Assembly (NCBI GenBank): GCA_030263615.1
Contig: SZPH01000109.1
Coordinates: 1 to 9,397, forward strand
Reading direction: 5' to 3'
DNA length: 9,397 bases
DNA from: Villigracilis sp900696595
GTDB lineage: Bacteria; Chloroflexota; Anaerolineae; Anaerolineales; Villigracilaceae
Shown here piece by piece: positions 1 through 7,034 of the stretch; the stretch's first letter is position 1; each line of letters begins with the position of its first letter. The notes beneath the pieces were generated by a model. That model saw only the letters and a list, made by a program, of their open reading frames with translations, searched no databases and was not told the DNA's origin. A program made the translations under genes and the position numbers.

Positions 1-1
1 A

Positions 2-283
2 TTCTCCGCGCTGGTGGAGGACGGTTTCCTGCGGGCGGGACAAAAATTATTTTTCTCCAGGGACAAATCCCGCTTTGCGACCATCAAACCCGACGCGCGA
101 ATCCGCACGGCGGACGGCTTCGAAGGAAGCATCCATAAGGCGGGCAGCCGCTACATGAACGGCGTCCCGTGCAACGGATGGGAACATTGGTATTTGAAGG
201 AAAACAGCCGGATGGTGGTTTTGGACGAGATTCGGCGCCGATACCGCGTAGAAAAGGGGCTTTTCGACGAGCAACCGGATTAA
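2..283 (+). CDS. C-terminal end of a DNA adenine-N6 methyltransferase (RAMA domain), partial
   Basis: The reading frame is open from the first complete codon of the window (base 2) to the TAA at 281-283, so the gene begins outside to the left; the GTG at 14 is internal. The visible ~93 residues match the RAMA domain (restriction enzyme adenine methylase associated) found at the C terminus of CcrM/HinfI-type beta-class methyltransferases. The landmarks are the opening LVEDGFLRAGQ, the core GSIHKAG, then NGVPCNGWEHWY and a closing helix VVLDEIRRRYR. In CcrM this C-terminal part is needed for DNA binding, while catalysis (the DPPY-type motif) lies upstream and cannot be seen here. Whether the full gene is an orphan methylase or part of a restriction system cannot be told. 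The stop codon abuts an inverted-repeat element, so the insertion appears to have spared the coding sequence. Confidence 0.8.
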   Translation, partial: FSALVEDGFLRAGQKLFFSRDKSRFATIKPDARIRTADGFEGSIHKAGSRYMNGVPCNGWEHWYLKENSRMVVLDEIRRRYRVEKGLFDEQPD

Positions 284-443
284 AACGGAGAACGGATTAC
301 CTTACGCTCTTAAAATCAGGACGCGGACGAGCGCGAAAAACGCGGATTCAAGGCGTCTTTTCGGGCGTTTTGTCAAAAAAATCTGCGTTCATCCGCGTTT
401 TCCGCGTCCTAAAAACAAAGTGTAAGGTAATCAAAACGGAGAA
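282..443. mobile_element. MITE-like inverted-repeat element with flanking 11-bp direct repeats
   Basis: Terminal arms GATTACCTTAC (295-305) and GTAAGGTAATC (422-432) are perfect reverse complements. Nested inside are AGGACGCGGA (318-327) against TCCGCGTCCT (401-410) and AAAACGCGGAT (337-347) against ATCCGCGTTTT (391-401). The left arm carries about 9-10 extra bases (near 327-336) compared with the right. The whole is bracketed by direct copies of AAAACGGAGAA at 282-292 and 433-443, as expected for a target-site duplication; the left copy shares two bases with the methyltransferase stop codon. No transposase is encoded, so if mobile it would be non-autonomous. The inner ATCCGCG / CGCGGAT words resemble dispersed palindromic repeats of many environmental bacteria, so a REP-like repeat is the alternative reading. 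Confidence 0.6.
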
Positions 444-445
444 TT

Positions 446-475
446 AAAAAAAGAGCGGAAAGAAAATCCGCTTTA
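446..475 (-). terminator. Intrinsic terminator of the acyltransferase gene
   Basis: Read on the - strand, AGCGGA (467-472) pairs with TCCGCT (454-459) around a 7-nt loop and is followed within one base by seven T (446-452). It lies 24 bp beyond the acyltransferase stop codon, which is the expected place. It also separates that gene from the converging methyltransferase and the repeat element. Confidence 0.7.
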
Positions 476-498
476 CGCCGATCCACCGCGGCTCGACG

Positions 499-1626
499 TC
501 AACGGGCGGGAAAATAACGGTCCTTCAGGTCGTTGATCGGTTTCTCCAGAAAGCGAAAACTGATTGCGGCGATCAGCGTCGTCGCCGTCAGGGCGAGCAG
601 GTATGTCCGCCCCATGCCGTAATTGATCGAAAGATCCAGCGTCTCGCGGCTTTTATTCTGCGCCTGGACGATGAACCAAATGACGGCATAGTGATAAACG
701 TACATTCCGTAGGAGATTTTGCCGAGGTATCGCATGATTGGCGTTTCAAGAAAATTGAGCCACATGCCCGTCCGATGAACGGCATGGATCGTCAGCGCGA
801 AGAAGTAGTTCAGGAGGGAGTAAGCCCATACGAATTTATAGGAGCCTGTCAACATGAATTCGTATCCCAGCGTATCGAGCCGGATTTCCCCCCGGGTCAG
901 GTATTGCGTTCCGAATCCGAGCGCGGGGATGACGACCGCCAGCGCCGCCAGTTGGATGCGCGGCTTGGGCAGGGGAAACTGTGAGACGTACGCGCCGAAG
1001 GCAAAAGCGTCAATGTGGGAAAAGGGCAGGACGTAGACTGCAAGATGAGGCGGGGCAAGAAGCGCAGGAAAGGCTTGGGACTGGTAGGCCAGGTAGACGA
1101 TCCAACGCAGAATCGGACCCAGAGCGATGGCGGTCAGAAACATCGGTTTTAGTTTTTCGTTTGGGGTGAGGATCAAAACCAGGGGCCAGACGATGTAGAA
1201 CTGCTCCTCCACCGAGAGCGACCACAAATGCGAGAGAAAGGGGGTATGAATATATCCTGCGCTTGCATGTAGAAAATCATAGACATACAGGAAGGCATGG
1301 GGCAGTTGAGGCTGGACGACGGTTTGAATCTCCCTTTGAACGAATTTGAAGGGGATCATATCCGTCTGCCATGCCGCCAGCCCGAGCAGGAAGAGATAAA
1401 AGTAATAGAGCGGGAAGATGCGCAGGAATCTGCGCCCGTAAAACGATTTGAAATACCGTCCCGCCGGCAGGCTGTTCTTCATCCGCAACAGGATGCCGGA
1501 GATCAGAAAACCGGATAGCACAAAAAAGAACTGGACGCCCATCCAGCCGAAATCGTAGTTCTTGGTGTGCGAGCCCAGCACGGTGAGGATGGCGAGGGCT
1601 CTCAGCCCGTCGAGACCGGGAATCAT
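499..1626 (-). CDS. Acyltransferase-3 family integral membrane protein
   Basis: This 375-aa polytopic membrane protein has the hallmarks of the acyltransferase_3 (OafA/YrhL-like) family, which moves acyl groups, often acetyl, onto carbohydrates of the cell surface or exported products. The N terminus GLDGLRALAIL carries Arg9, followed by the candidate catalytic His20 in the first membrane segment. Next come GVQFFFVLSGFLI (residues 30-42), the cytosolic basic cluster RRFLRIFPLYY (65-75) and the signature HLWSLSVEEQFYIVWPL (133-149). About ten hydrophobic segments follow the usual fold. The length is typical for a stand-alone member without a fused SGNH domain. The start is the ATG whose next residues begin the conserved motif; an AGAAGGA lies 12 bases upstream, a loose ribosome binding site. 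It stands alone, so its substrate cannot be inferred from neighbours. Confidence 0.9.
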   Translation of the reverse strand: MIPGLDGLRALAILTVLGSHTKNYDFGWMGVQFFFVLSGFLISGILLRMKNSLPAGRYFKSFYGRRFLRIFPLYYFYLFLLGLAAWQTDMIPFKFVQREIQTVVQPQLPHAFLYVYDFLHASAGYIHTPFLSHLWSLSVEEQFYIVWPLVLILTPNEKLKPMFLTAIALGPILRWIVYLAYQSQAFPALLAPPHLAVYVLPFSHIDAFAFGAYVSQFPLPKPRIQLAALAVVIPALGFGTQYLTRGEIRLDTLGYEFMLTGSYKFVWAYSLLNYFFALTIHAVHRTGMWLNFLETPIMRYLGKISYGMYVYHYAVIWFIVQAQNKSRETLDLSINYGMGRTYLLALTATTLIAAISFRFLEKPINDLKDRYFPAR

Positions 1627-1663
1627 TGGCGGGAAATTTCCTTCTGTCCATCCATGCGCCCCG

Positions 1664-1692
1664 ATTGTAACTGAAAGCGCGGCATCGGCTTA
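1664..1692 (-). promoter_or_regulatory. Weak candidate promoter for the acyltransferase
   Basis: On the - strand, TACAAT (1664-1669) is a five-of-six match to the -10 box. The best -35 at 17-bp spacing, TAAGCC (1687-1692), is poor. It sits about 38 bp before the ATG, a sensible distance, but support is limited to the -10 box. Confidence 0.25.
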
Positions 1693-1773
1693 TATTTCCA
1701 TCCCCTTTCGGGCGGGCGTTGCGTGGAACGCCCCGGAATGCCGGGAAGCGACTCTCAATGTGCCGATTGTCAC

Positions 1774-1803
1774 TTGAAGCCGGGCATGAAAGCGCGTTAT
1801 AGT
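1774..1803 (+). promoter_or_regulatory. Candidate sigma-70 promoter of the universal stress gene
   Basis: TTGAAG (1774-1779) and TATAGT (1798-1803) are separated by 18 bp. The -10 matches five of six consensus bases and the -35 four of six. Transcription would start near 1810, giving a leader of about 33 nt with a strong ribosome binding site, AAAGGAG at 1829-1835, seven bases before the ATG. Confidence 0.5.
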
Positions 1804-1842
1804 GTCAAGTGTGGCGAGTTTTATCTTGAAAGGAGACGGATC

Positions 1843-2277
1843 ATGTACAAAAAGATTCTCGTACCGCTGGACGGCTCGCCCTTTGCCGAAGCCGTCCTGC
1901 CTCACGCGCAGGAGATTGCCCTCAAGGAAGGCGCGGAGATCATCCTGCTCCGAATTCCGGCGGCTCCGGCCGCTGAATTTCTGAATCGCCAGCCTGCGAT
2001 TGCGGCAAGGATCGTGGACGGAGAAACAGCGGCGGCGGAGAAATACGTCGCCGCAAAGATGAAGTCCCTTGAACGACGCAATATCAAGGCTCAAGCCATC
2101 ACGCGCGTGGGACCTGTGCCGGATACGATCCTCGAAGTGGCTGAGACGACCCATGCGGATTTGATCGCAATGTCCACGCACGGGCGAACGGGCGCGCAAC
2201 GCTGGTTGCTTGGCAGCGTTGCGGACCAGATCGTCCATCGCGCGCGCATCCCGGTGATGTTGATCCACCCAAATTAG
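1843..2277 (+). CDS. Universal stress protein, UspA family
   Basis: This 144-aa cytoplasmic protein is a single Usp domain of normal length. The N terminus MYKKILVPLDGSPFAEAVLPHA is the classic first strand and loop with Asp10. The C-terminal nucleotide-binding stretch is STHGRTGAQRWLLGS (residues 111-125), in which Gly114, nine residues, then Gly-Ser at 124-125 match the ATP-binding type of Usp (as in MJ0577). The first glycine of the usual G-2x-G pattern is Ser111, a frequent variant. Such proteins bind ATP and help cells survive starvation or stress, but their biochemical output is rarely known. An upstream in-frame start at 1723 was rejected because AAAGGAG sits seven bases before the ATG at 1843 and the residues before it are not family-like. 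It is transcribed alone, divergent from the acyltransferase and convergent with the GMC oxidoreductase, whose stop codon it overlaps. Confidence 0.92.
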   Translation: MYKKILVPLDGSPFAEAVLPHAQEIALKEGAEIILLRIPAAPAAEFLNRQPAIAARIVDGETAAAEKYVAAKMKSLERRNIKAQAITRVGPVPDTILEVAETTHADLIAMSTHGRTGAQRWLLGSVADQIVHRARIPVMLIHPN

Positions 2278-3875
2278 CCCGAATGTTGTTTTGGACTGAT
2301 TTTGCTCATCGCGTACTCCGCCAGAGCCGCGATTGTTAAGGATGGATTCACGCCGGGGTTGGCGGGCGCGACCGAGCCGTCAATGATATACAGACCGTCG
2401 TAGTTGTGAATTTCGAAATTCTCGTCAATCAGTCCCTCTTCGGCGTTTCTTCCGATGGGCGCGCCGCCCAAAATGTGCGCGGTGGTCGGCAGTCCCAACA
2501 GATTTTCGCCAATCGAGCCGAGCGCCACGCCGTTGGCGCGTTTGGCAAACTCTCTCGTTACTTCGTGCGAGCCTTCCACCTGCGCGTTGATGGCGTAGCC
2601 GGGCTCTTCTTCGGCCGCCATGCCCGGGCGGAAGAGCGTGAAAATACTTTTACCGATCTTGAAGCGCATACGATTATCGGCGTGTTGCATCACAAGTAAA
2701 ATCGTCACATTGTGCGCCCAGCCTGGCAGAAAAAGCGCCTTCGCAAAATCTATTGGATGGGCGAGCGCCCAGCCAAAGAAATTAAATAAACGGCGCGGGA
2801 CGCTGAAATCCTTGTTGATCAGCGGCGCGGCGAGGAAGCGCATCAACGACGAGCCGTCGGGGTAACGTACGGGTTCGATGCGCGTCATCTCATCGTGATT
2901 GTAGATGGATGAAATGGAGACGCCCTCCGAATAATTGATTTCGGATGTGCGAGCCACGCTTCCGAGCAGTCCCTCGGAGTTGGTTCTGACCATCGTCCCC
3001 AACTTCGCTGATAGTTTCGGCAGCGACTTCTTCACGTCGCGTAGATTCAAAAGCAACTTCATCGTTCCCATCACCCCCGCCGAGAAGATGACGTTTTTCG
3101 CGTGGATGGTTTGCGAGCGCTTGAACAACCGGGTCGAATCGCGGTACTCGATTTCGTAACGCGCTCCCGACCTGCGATCTTCGACCGGTCGAACGTCAAC
3201 GACCTCCGCCTCTGGGAGAATCTTCGCCCCGCGTTTCTCGGCAAAATATAGATAGTTTTTAGGCAGTGTGTTTTTGGCGTTGTGCCTGCATCCCACCATG
3301 CAGCCGCCGCAATGCAGGCAACCCGCCCTGGCGGGACCCTCTCCCTCGAAGTAAGGGTCCGGGACGGTCACCCCCGCCTCCCCGAAGTAAGAGCCGACAT
3401 CTGTCGCGCGGAAGGTGTGACCCATGCCGCGTTCCTCCGCCATTTCTTTGAGGATCAAATCCGCTTTCCAAAGTTTGGGGTTGCGGGCGACGCCGAGCAT
3501 TTTTTTCGCCGTCTCGTAATGCGGTTTGAGCAGTTGACCCCAGGGCAACGGCGAATTCCATGCGGGAGTTGCAAAAGTTTCGTCGGCGGGGACTTCCAGC
3601 ACGTTGGCGTAGCCGAGGCTGCCGCCGCCCACGCCCGCGCCGTGCAGAACCATTACGCCTTTGAGAATGGATATTTGCAAGATGCCATGCGCGCGGATGG
3701 CGGGCATCCATAGATATTTCCAATATTGCCAGTTTGATTTGGCGAAGTCTTTATCCTCGAAGCGTTTGCCTTTTTCAAGCACGAGGACCGAATAGCCTTT
3801 TTCGGTCAACCGCATGGCGGATACGCTTCCCCCAAACCCCGAACCGATGATCGCATAGTCATATACATCAGCCAT
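2274..3875 (-). CDS. GMC-family FAD oxidoreductase, cholesterol-oxidase (ChoD)-like
   Basis: This 533-aa flavoprotein starts with the Rossmann motif GSGFGG (residues 11-16) and the ribose-binding Glu34 in VLVLEKG. It continues with the GMC signature HGAGVGGGSLGYANV (78-92) and ends with HILGGAPIG (467-475), IIDGS (497-501) and NPGVNPSLTIAALAE (506-520), the C-terminal substrate domain with candidate catalytic His467 and Asn510. Members oxidise alcohol groups of sterols or other lipophilic alcohols with FAD; the true substrate is unknown. Residues 186-196 hold four cysteines in a CX2CX2CX3C pattern, followed by NAKNTLPKNYL; I recall this as shared by ChoD-like proteins. No signal peptide is seen. 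The start at 3875 is chosen because GGAGG lies seven bases upstream and the motif begins at once. A longer frame to 4004 adds 43 residues that look like translated promoter. Confidence 0.88.
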   Translation of the reverse strand: MADVYDYAIIGSGFGGSVSAMRLTEKGYSVLVLEKGKRFEDKDFAKSNWQYWKYLWMPAIRAHGILQISILKGVMVLHGAGVGGGSLGYANVLEVPADETFATPAWNSPLPWGQLLKPHYETAKKMLGVARNPKLWKADLILKEMAEERGMGHTFRATDVGSYFGEAGVTVPDPYFEGEGPARAGCLHCGGCMVGCRHNAKNTLPKNYLYFAEKRGAKILPEAEVVDVRPVEDRRSGARYEIEYRDSTRLFKRSQTIHAKNVIFSAGVMGTMKLLLNLRDVKKSLPKLSAKLGTMVRTNSEGLLGSVARTSEINYSEGVSISSIYNHDEMTRIEPVRYPDGSSLMRFLAAPLINKDFSVPRRLFNFFGWALAHPIDFAKALFLPGWAHNVTILLVMQHADNRMRFKIGKSIFTLFRPGMAAEEEPGYAINAQVEGSHEVTREFAKRANGVALGSIGENLLGLPTTAHILGGAPIGRNAEEGLIDENFEIHNYDGLYIIDGSVAPANPGVNPSLTIAALAEYAMSKISPKQHSG

Positions 3876-3903
3876 GACGCGCCCTCCGCATATTGTTTGC
3901 GGG

Positions 3904-3936
3904 ATTATATCAAGCGCTGACGTTGCGCGAAACGTC
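3904..3936 (-). promoter_or_regulatory. Candidate promoter and palindromic operator of the GMC oxidoreductase
   Basis: On the - strand a perfect TATAAT (3904-3909) lies 28 bp before the GMC start codon. Where the -35 should be, there is instead a near-perfect 18-bp palindrome at 3919-3936: GACGTT and AACGTC around a GCGCGA centre, with one mismatched pair of nine. A poor -35 covered by an inverted repeat suggests a regulated promoter, with the palindrome as binding site for a dimeric regulator. The regulator is not in the window. Confidence 0.45.
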
Positions 3937-4018
3937 CCAAAGGTTCTTGCAAATTGAGATTGTTTTCCGCCCCAACCTTCGGCAGGGGACAGGGTACTGT
4001 TCACTGTTCACTTTTTTT

Positions 4019-6712
4019 CTAGGCCTCTAATTCCCCAAACCAACCTTTGCGTTCCATCCATTTGACGAATTCAAGCACAGGCGAGATGGTCAGCGAGAGC
4101 GCGCCGATGATGAGCCAGTCCACGAGCGGCAGGCTGAAGGTGTTGAAGGGTTCATGCAAAGCGGGGATGTACACGATCAGGAGCAGCAACACGGCTTCCC
4201 ATAGAATGGCGGTGTTGAGCCACTTGTTCTCGAACGGACGATTGAAGATCGAGTGGCGATCCGAGCGGAAGTTGTAGGCTTTGAAGAACTGCACCAATAC
4301 CAGTGAGACGAAGGTCATAGTCATGGCTTCTTCAATGCTGCGACCGGAATTGATCGCCCAAATGAACAGGCCGAGGTTGATGATGGTGGACCAGATGCCG
4401 CCTGCCAGCATCAACGCGACCACAGGGCGGGTGAAAATGCCGGTCTTTTGGTTGCGCGGCTTGCGCTTCATCAAGTCTTTTTCGGCTGGGTCAACCGAGA
4501 GCGCCAGCGCGGGCAGACCGTCTGTGGCGAGGTTGACGTAGAGAATTTGCACGGCGGTCAGCGGCAGGGGCAAGCCCAGCAGCGCCGAGCCGGCCATCAG
4601 ACCGATCTCGCCGATGTTGGAAGAAAGCAGATACATCAAATATTTTTTGATGTTGCCGAACACGCCGCGCCCTTCTTCCACAGCCGCGACGATGGAGGCG
4701 AAGTTGTCGTCGGTCAGGGTCATGGCGGCGGCTTCCTTGGTCACATCCGTGCCGGTGATGCCCATCGCAATGCCGATGTCGGCTTTCTTGAGGGCGGGCG
4801 CGTCGTTCACGCCGTCGCCGGTCATGGCGACGATATGCTGGTTGGCTTGCAGCGCCGTCACCACGCGCAGCTTGTGAGCAGGGGAGACGCGCGCGTACAC
4901 GTCAATGGTTTCGACTTCGCGTTTGAAATCTTCATCGGAAATATCATCGAGTTCTGCGCCAGTCACCACGCGCCCGTTCTTGAGCAAGCCGAGTTCGCGC
5001 GCCACAGCCTGAGCCGTGAGCGGATGGTCGCCCGTGATCATCACCGGGCGAATGCCCGCGCTTTCACAAATGGCAATCGCTTCTTTGGCTTCGGGGCGCG
5101 GCGGGTCAATCATGCCTGCCAGCCCGAGGAAGGTCATGCCTACTTGAGCAGACTCAAGCGCCGCGTCCGGTTTTGAGGCGACGCCGAGGACGCGCAAGGC
5201 TTGGTTGGCAAACTCGCGGGCGGTCTCCATAACCTGTTTGCGGGTCGAGTCGTCCAATTTTTTCACCCCCCCGGAAGTGAGGAGCGAATCGCAGTTGTCT
5301 AAAATAATTTCCGGCGCGCCTTTGGTGTGCGCCACCGTCCCGCGCCCGTTTTTGTGAAGGGTGGTCATGCGCTTGGATTCAGATGTGAATGGGATCTCTT
5401 GTATGCGCGGGTAAGTTTCGTCCAACGCTTCTTTCTTAAGCCCGGCTTTGGCGGCGGCGACGACGAGCGCTCCCTCCGTTGGATCCCCTTTGATGTCCCA
5501 ATCGTTTTCTTCGTTCCCGGTTTCATCCTTCATAATGGTCGCGTCCGATGCGAGCGCGGCGGCGGCGAGCATTTGCTTCAGTTCGTCGCTGGGTTCGGTC
5601 TTCGTTCCGCCGTTGATCGAGAAACCGCCGACGGGCGCGTACCCCGAGCCGCTCACGTCAAAAACTTGTCCCGCCGCAAAAAGTTTGCGCACGGTCATTT
5701 CATCTTTGGTGAGCGTGCCGGTCTTGTCGGAACAGATCACGGATGTGCTGCCGAGCGTTTCCACCGCGGGCAGACGGCGAATCAACGCATGGCGTTTGAC
5801 CATTTTCTGCACGCCAATGGCAAGCGAGATGGTCACCACGGCGGGCAAGGCTTCTGGCACAACGGCAACAGCGAGGGCAATGCCGAAGATGAGCATTTCG
5901 ATGAAGGGCTGTCCGCGCAGGAGACCGAGCGCCACGATGATGGCAACCACCACAAACGCAGCCCGCGCCAGCACCGAACCGACCTTATCGAGATTTTGTT
6001 GGAGCGGAGTCTTGCTGCTTTCAACGGTCTGTAACAATTGCGCGATCTTGCCGAACTCGGTTTGCATGCCCGTGGCAACGATCAAGGCGCGTCCGCGCCC
6101 GTAGGTGGCGGCGGTTCCGGCGTAGACCATGTTTTTGCGGTCGCCCACAGGCATATCTTGAGTCGGAAGCGCGTCTGTGTGTTTTTCCACCGGAACGGAT
6201 TCGCCGGTCAACGCCGCTTCTTCGATCTGCAAGTTGATCGATTCAATAATCCGTCCATCGGCAGGGATGCGGTCGCCCGTGTGAAGAATCGCCACATCGC
6301 CGGGGACGACCTCGCGCGCGGGCGTTTTTACCTCGATGCCGTCGCGTAGAACGGTCGCGGTTGGCGCCGCCATTTGACGCAGCGCTTCGATGGCGCGCTC
6401 GGCGCGATATTCCTGCACAAAGCCAAGTCCGACGGCAAATAAAACGATGACGGCGATGACGATGGACTCCGTGCCGTGACCGAGGAAAAACGAAATGGCG
6501 GTTGCCCCGAGCAGGATCAGGATAAGCGCATTCTTGAATTGCTCGAAGAGGATCTCCCACGGCGAGATGCGGCGCGCGGCTTGAATTTCATTGAGACCGA
6601 ATTTTGCCAGACGCGCTTCCGCCTCTTTCGCGCTCAAGCCTGTTTCTGAACTATTGAGTTGGGCAAGCGCCTGATCTGTGTTCTTCGTATGCCAAAAGTT
6701 GTTTTGTTCCAT
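4019..6712 (-). CDS. P2A-type cation-transporting ATPase, probable Mn2+/Ca2+ exporter
   Basis: This 897-aa pump has the full P-type layout: N-terminal cation-ATPase domain (about 5-70), actuator loop with TGES (169-172), phosphorylated Asp329 in DKTGTLT, nucleotide-binding KGAPE (464-468), hinge TGDGVNDAP (631-639) and about ten membrane segments. Ion-site residues of the SERCA type are kept: Glu287 in PEALP (M4), Asn699 and Glu702 (M5), Asn727, Thr730 and Asp731 (M6). The M8 position equivalent to SERCA Glu908 is Gln808, so the second calcium site is probably altered. By sequence alone it would be called a Ca2+ ATPase. The manganese riboswitch heading its operon argues for Mn2+ export, as in other riboswitch-controlled P-type ATPases. 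AAGGAG (6726-6731) overlaps the stop codon of the upstream small gene, 13 bases before the ATG, suggesting coupled translation. Confidence 0.93.
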   Translation of the reverse strand: MEQNNFWHTKNTDQALAQLNSSETGLSAKEAEARLAKFGLNEIQAARRISPWEILFEQFKNALILILLGATAISFFLGHGTESIVIAVIVLFAVGLGFVQEYRAERAIEALRQMAAPTATVLRDGIEVKTPAREVVPGDVAILHTGDRIPADGRIIESINLQIEEAALTGESVPVEKHTDALPTQDMPVGDRKNMVYAGTAATYGRGRALIVATGMQTEFGKIAQLLQTVESSKTPLQQNLDKVGSVLARAAFVVVAIIVALGLLRGQPFIEMLIFGIALAVAVVPEALPAVVTISLAIGVQKMVKRHALIRRLPAVETLGSTSVICSDKTGTLTKDEMTVRKLFAAGQVFDVSGSGYAPVGGFSINGGTKTEPSDELKQMLAAAALASDATIMKDETGNEENDWDIKGDPTEGALVVAAAKAGLKKEALDETYPRIQEIPFTSESKRMTTLHKNGRGTVAHTKGAPEIILDNCDSLLTSGGVKKLDDSTRKQVMETAREFANQALRVLGVASKPDAALESAQVGMTFLGLAGMIDPPRPEAKEAIAICESAGIRPVMITGDHPLTAQAVARELGLLKNGRVVTGAELDDISDEDFKREVETIDVYARVSPAHKLRVVTALQANQHIVAMTGDGVNDAPALKKADIGIAMGITGTDVTKEAAAMTLTDDNFASIVAAVEEGRGVFGNIKKYLMYLLSSNIGEIGLMAGSALLGLPLPLTAVQILYVNLATDGLPALALSVDPAEKDLMKRKPRNQKTGIFTRPVVALMLAGGIWSTIINLGLFIWAINSGRSIEEAMTMTFVSLVLVQFFKAYNFRSDRHSIFNRPFENKWLNTAILWEAVLLLLIVYIPALHEPFNTFSLPLVDWLIIGALSLTISPVLEFVKWMERKGWFGELEA

Positions 6713-6729
6713 AACTAAAGCAATGCTCC

Positions 6730-6948
6730 TTATTTGGTTTTATCTTTGATGGTCGGCATCGCCGATTTGAATACGAAGTGATTGAAAAGCAATATGGGAC
6801 CCGTGACCGCAAGCACGGATAGGATCGCCAAAATATCCAGCCCGAGCAGGATGATCTCCTCGAACCAGACGGTGATGGACGCGCTTCCGACCCCGGCGGC
6901 GAAGGCGGGTTTCCAATATTTCCGCAGCGCGGATGTTGTGGCGGACAT
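6730..6948 (-). CDS. Small membrane protein of unknown family, first gene of the Mn-riboswitch operon
   Basis: I do not recognise this 72-aa protein. It is very likely real: AAAGGAG (6956-6962) stands seven bases before the ATG, and it is the first open frame after the riboswitch and terminator. Its stop codon merges with the ribosome binding site of the ATPase. The N terminus is basic (RKYWKP, residues 9-14), followed by a small-residue stretch (15-24). An acidic pair, Glu30-Glu31, leads into one strong hydrophobic segment (about 32-55) that contains a buried Asp38 and a Thr-Gly-Pro break at 49-51. The tail (61-72) is polar and lysine-rich. Residues 15-29 could form a second short membrane or amphipathic helix. 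Position and coupling suggest it acts with the manganese/calcium pump, as a small subunit, regulator or separate metal-stress protein; this is inference only. Confidence 0.8.
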   Translation of the reverse strand: MSATTSALRKYWKPAFAAGVGSASITVWFEEIILLGLDILAILSVLAVTGPILLFNHFVFKSAMPTIKDKTK

Positions 6949-7000
6949 GGGGACACTCCTTTCTGTTTGACTGGCAAATCAGAGTTGGGGCGGAGTCTGT

Positions 7001-7034
7001 AAACAAAAGACCACCGCCTGAAAGGCGATGGTCT
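7001..7034 (-). terminator. Riboswitch-controlled intrinsic terminator
   Basis: On the - strand, a 12-bp stem pairs bases 7023-7034 with 7008-7019 (one G-T pair) around a three-base loop and is followed by TTTGTTT (7001-7007). It lies in the leader, about 52 bp before the first start codon, so it must be read through for the operon to be expressed. Its 5' strand begins with AGACCATCG, which is also the conserved 3' end of the riboswitch and its P1 strand, so the two folds exclude each other. Confidence 0.82.

Noticed and set aside
169..447. + strand 92-codon frame across the methyltransferase end and the repeat element
   Set aside because: It overlaps the RAMA-domain frame and continues through the inverted-repeat element; it is basic low-complexity with no ribosome binding site.
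1767..1803. TTGTCA (1767-1772) as -35 for TATAGT
   Set aside because: The spacing would be 25 bp; TTGAAG at 1774 gives 18 bp.
3876..4004. 43-residue N-terminal extension of the GMC oxidoreductase
   Set aside because: It translates the promoter and palindrome region. The internal start at 3875 has GGAGG at seven-base spacing and begins right at the FAD-binding motif.
4448..5176. Long + strand open frame of 242 codons opposite the ATPase
   Set aside because: It lies wholly antisense to a gene with every catalytic motif intact. Its His/Gly/Arg-rich composition is typical of a shadow frame in GC-rich DNA.
5327..6104. Two overlapping + strand frames of 235 and 218 codons within the ATPase region
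   Set aside because: Both are antisense to the ATPase, overlap each other in different frames and have no recognisable domain.
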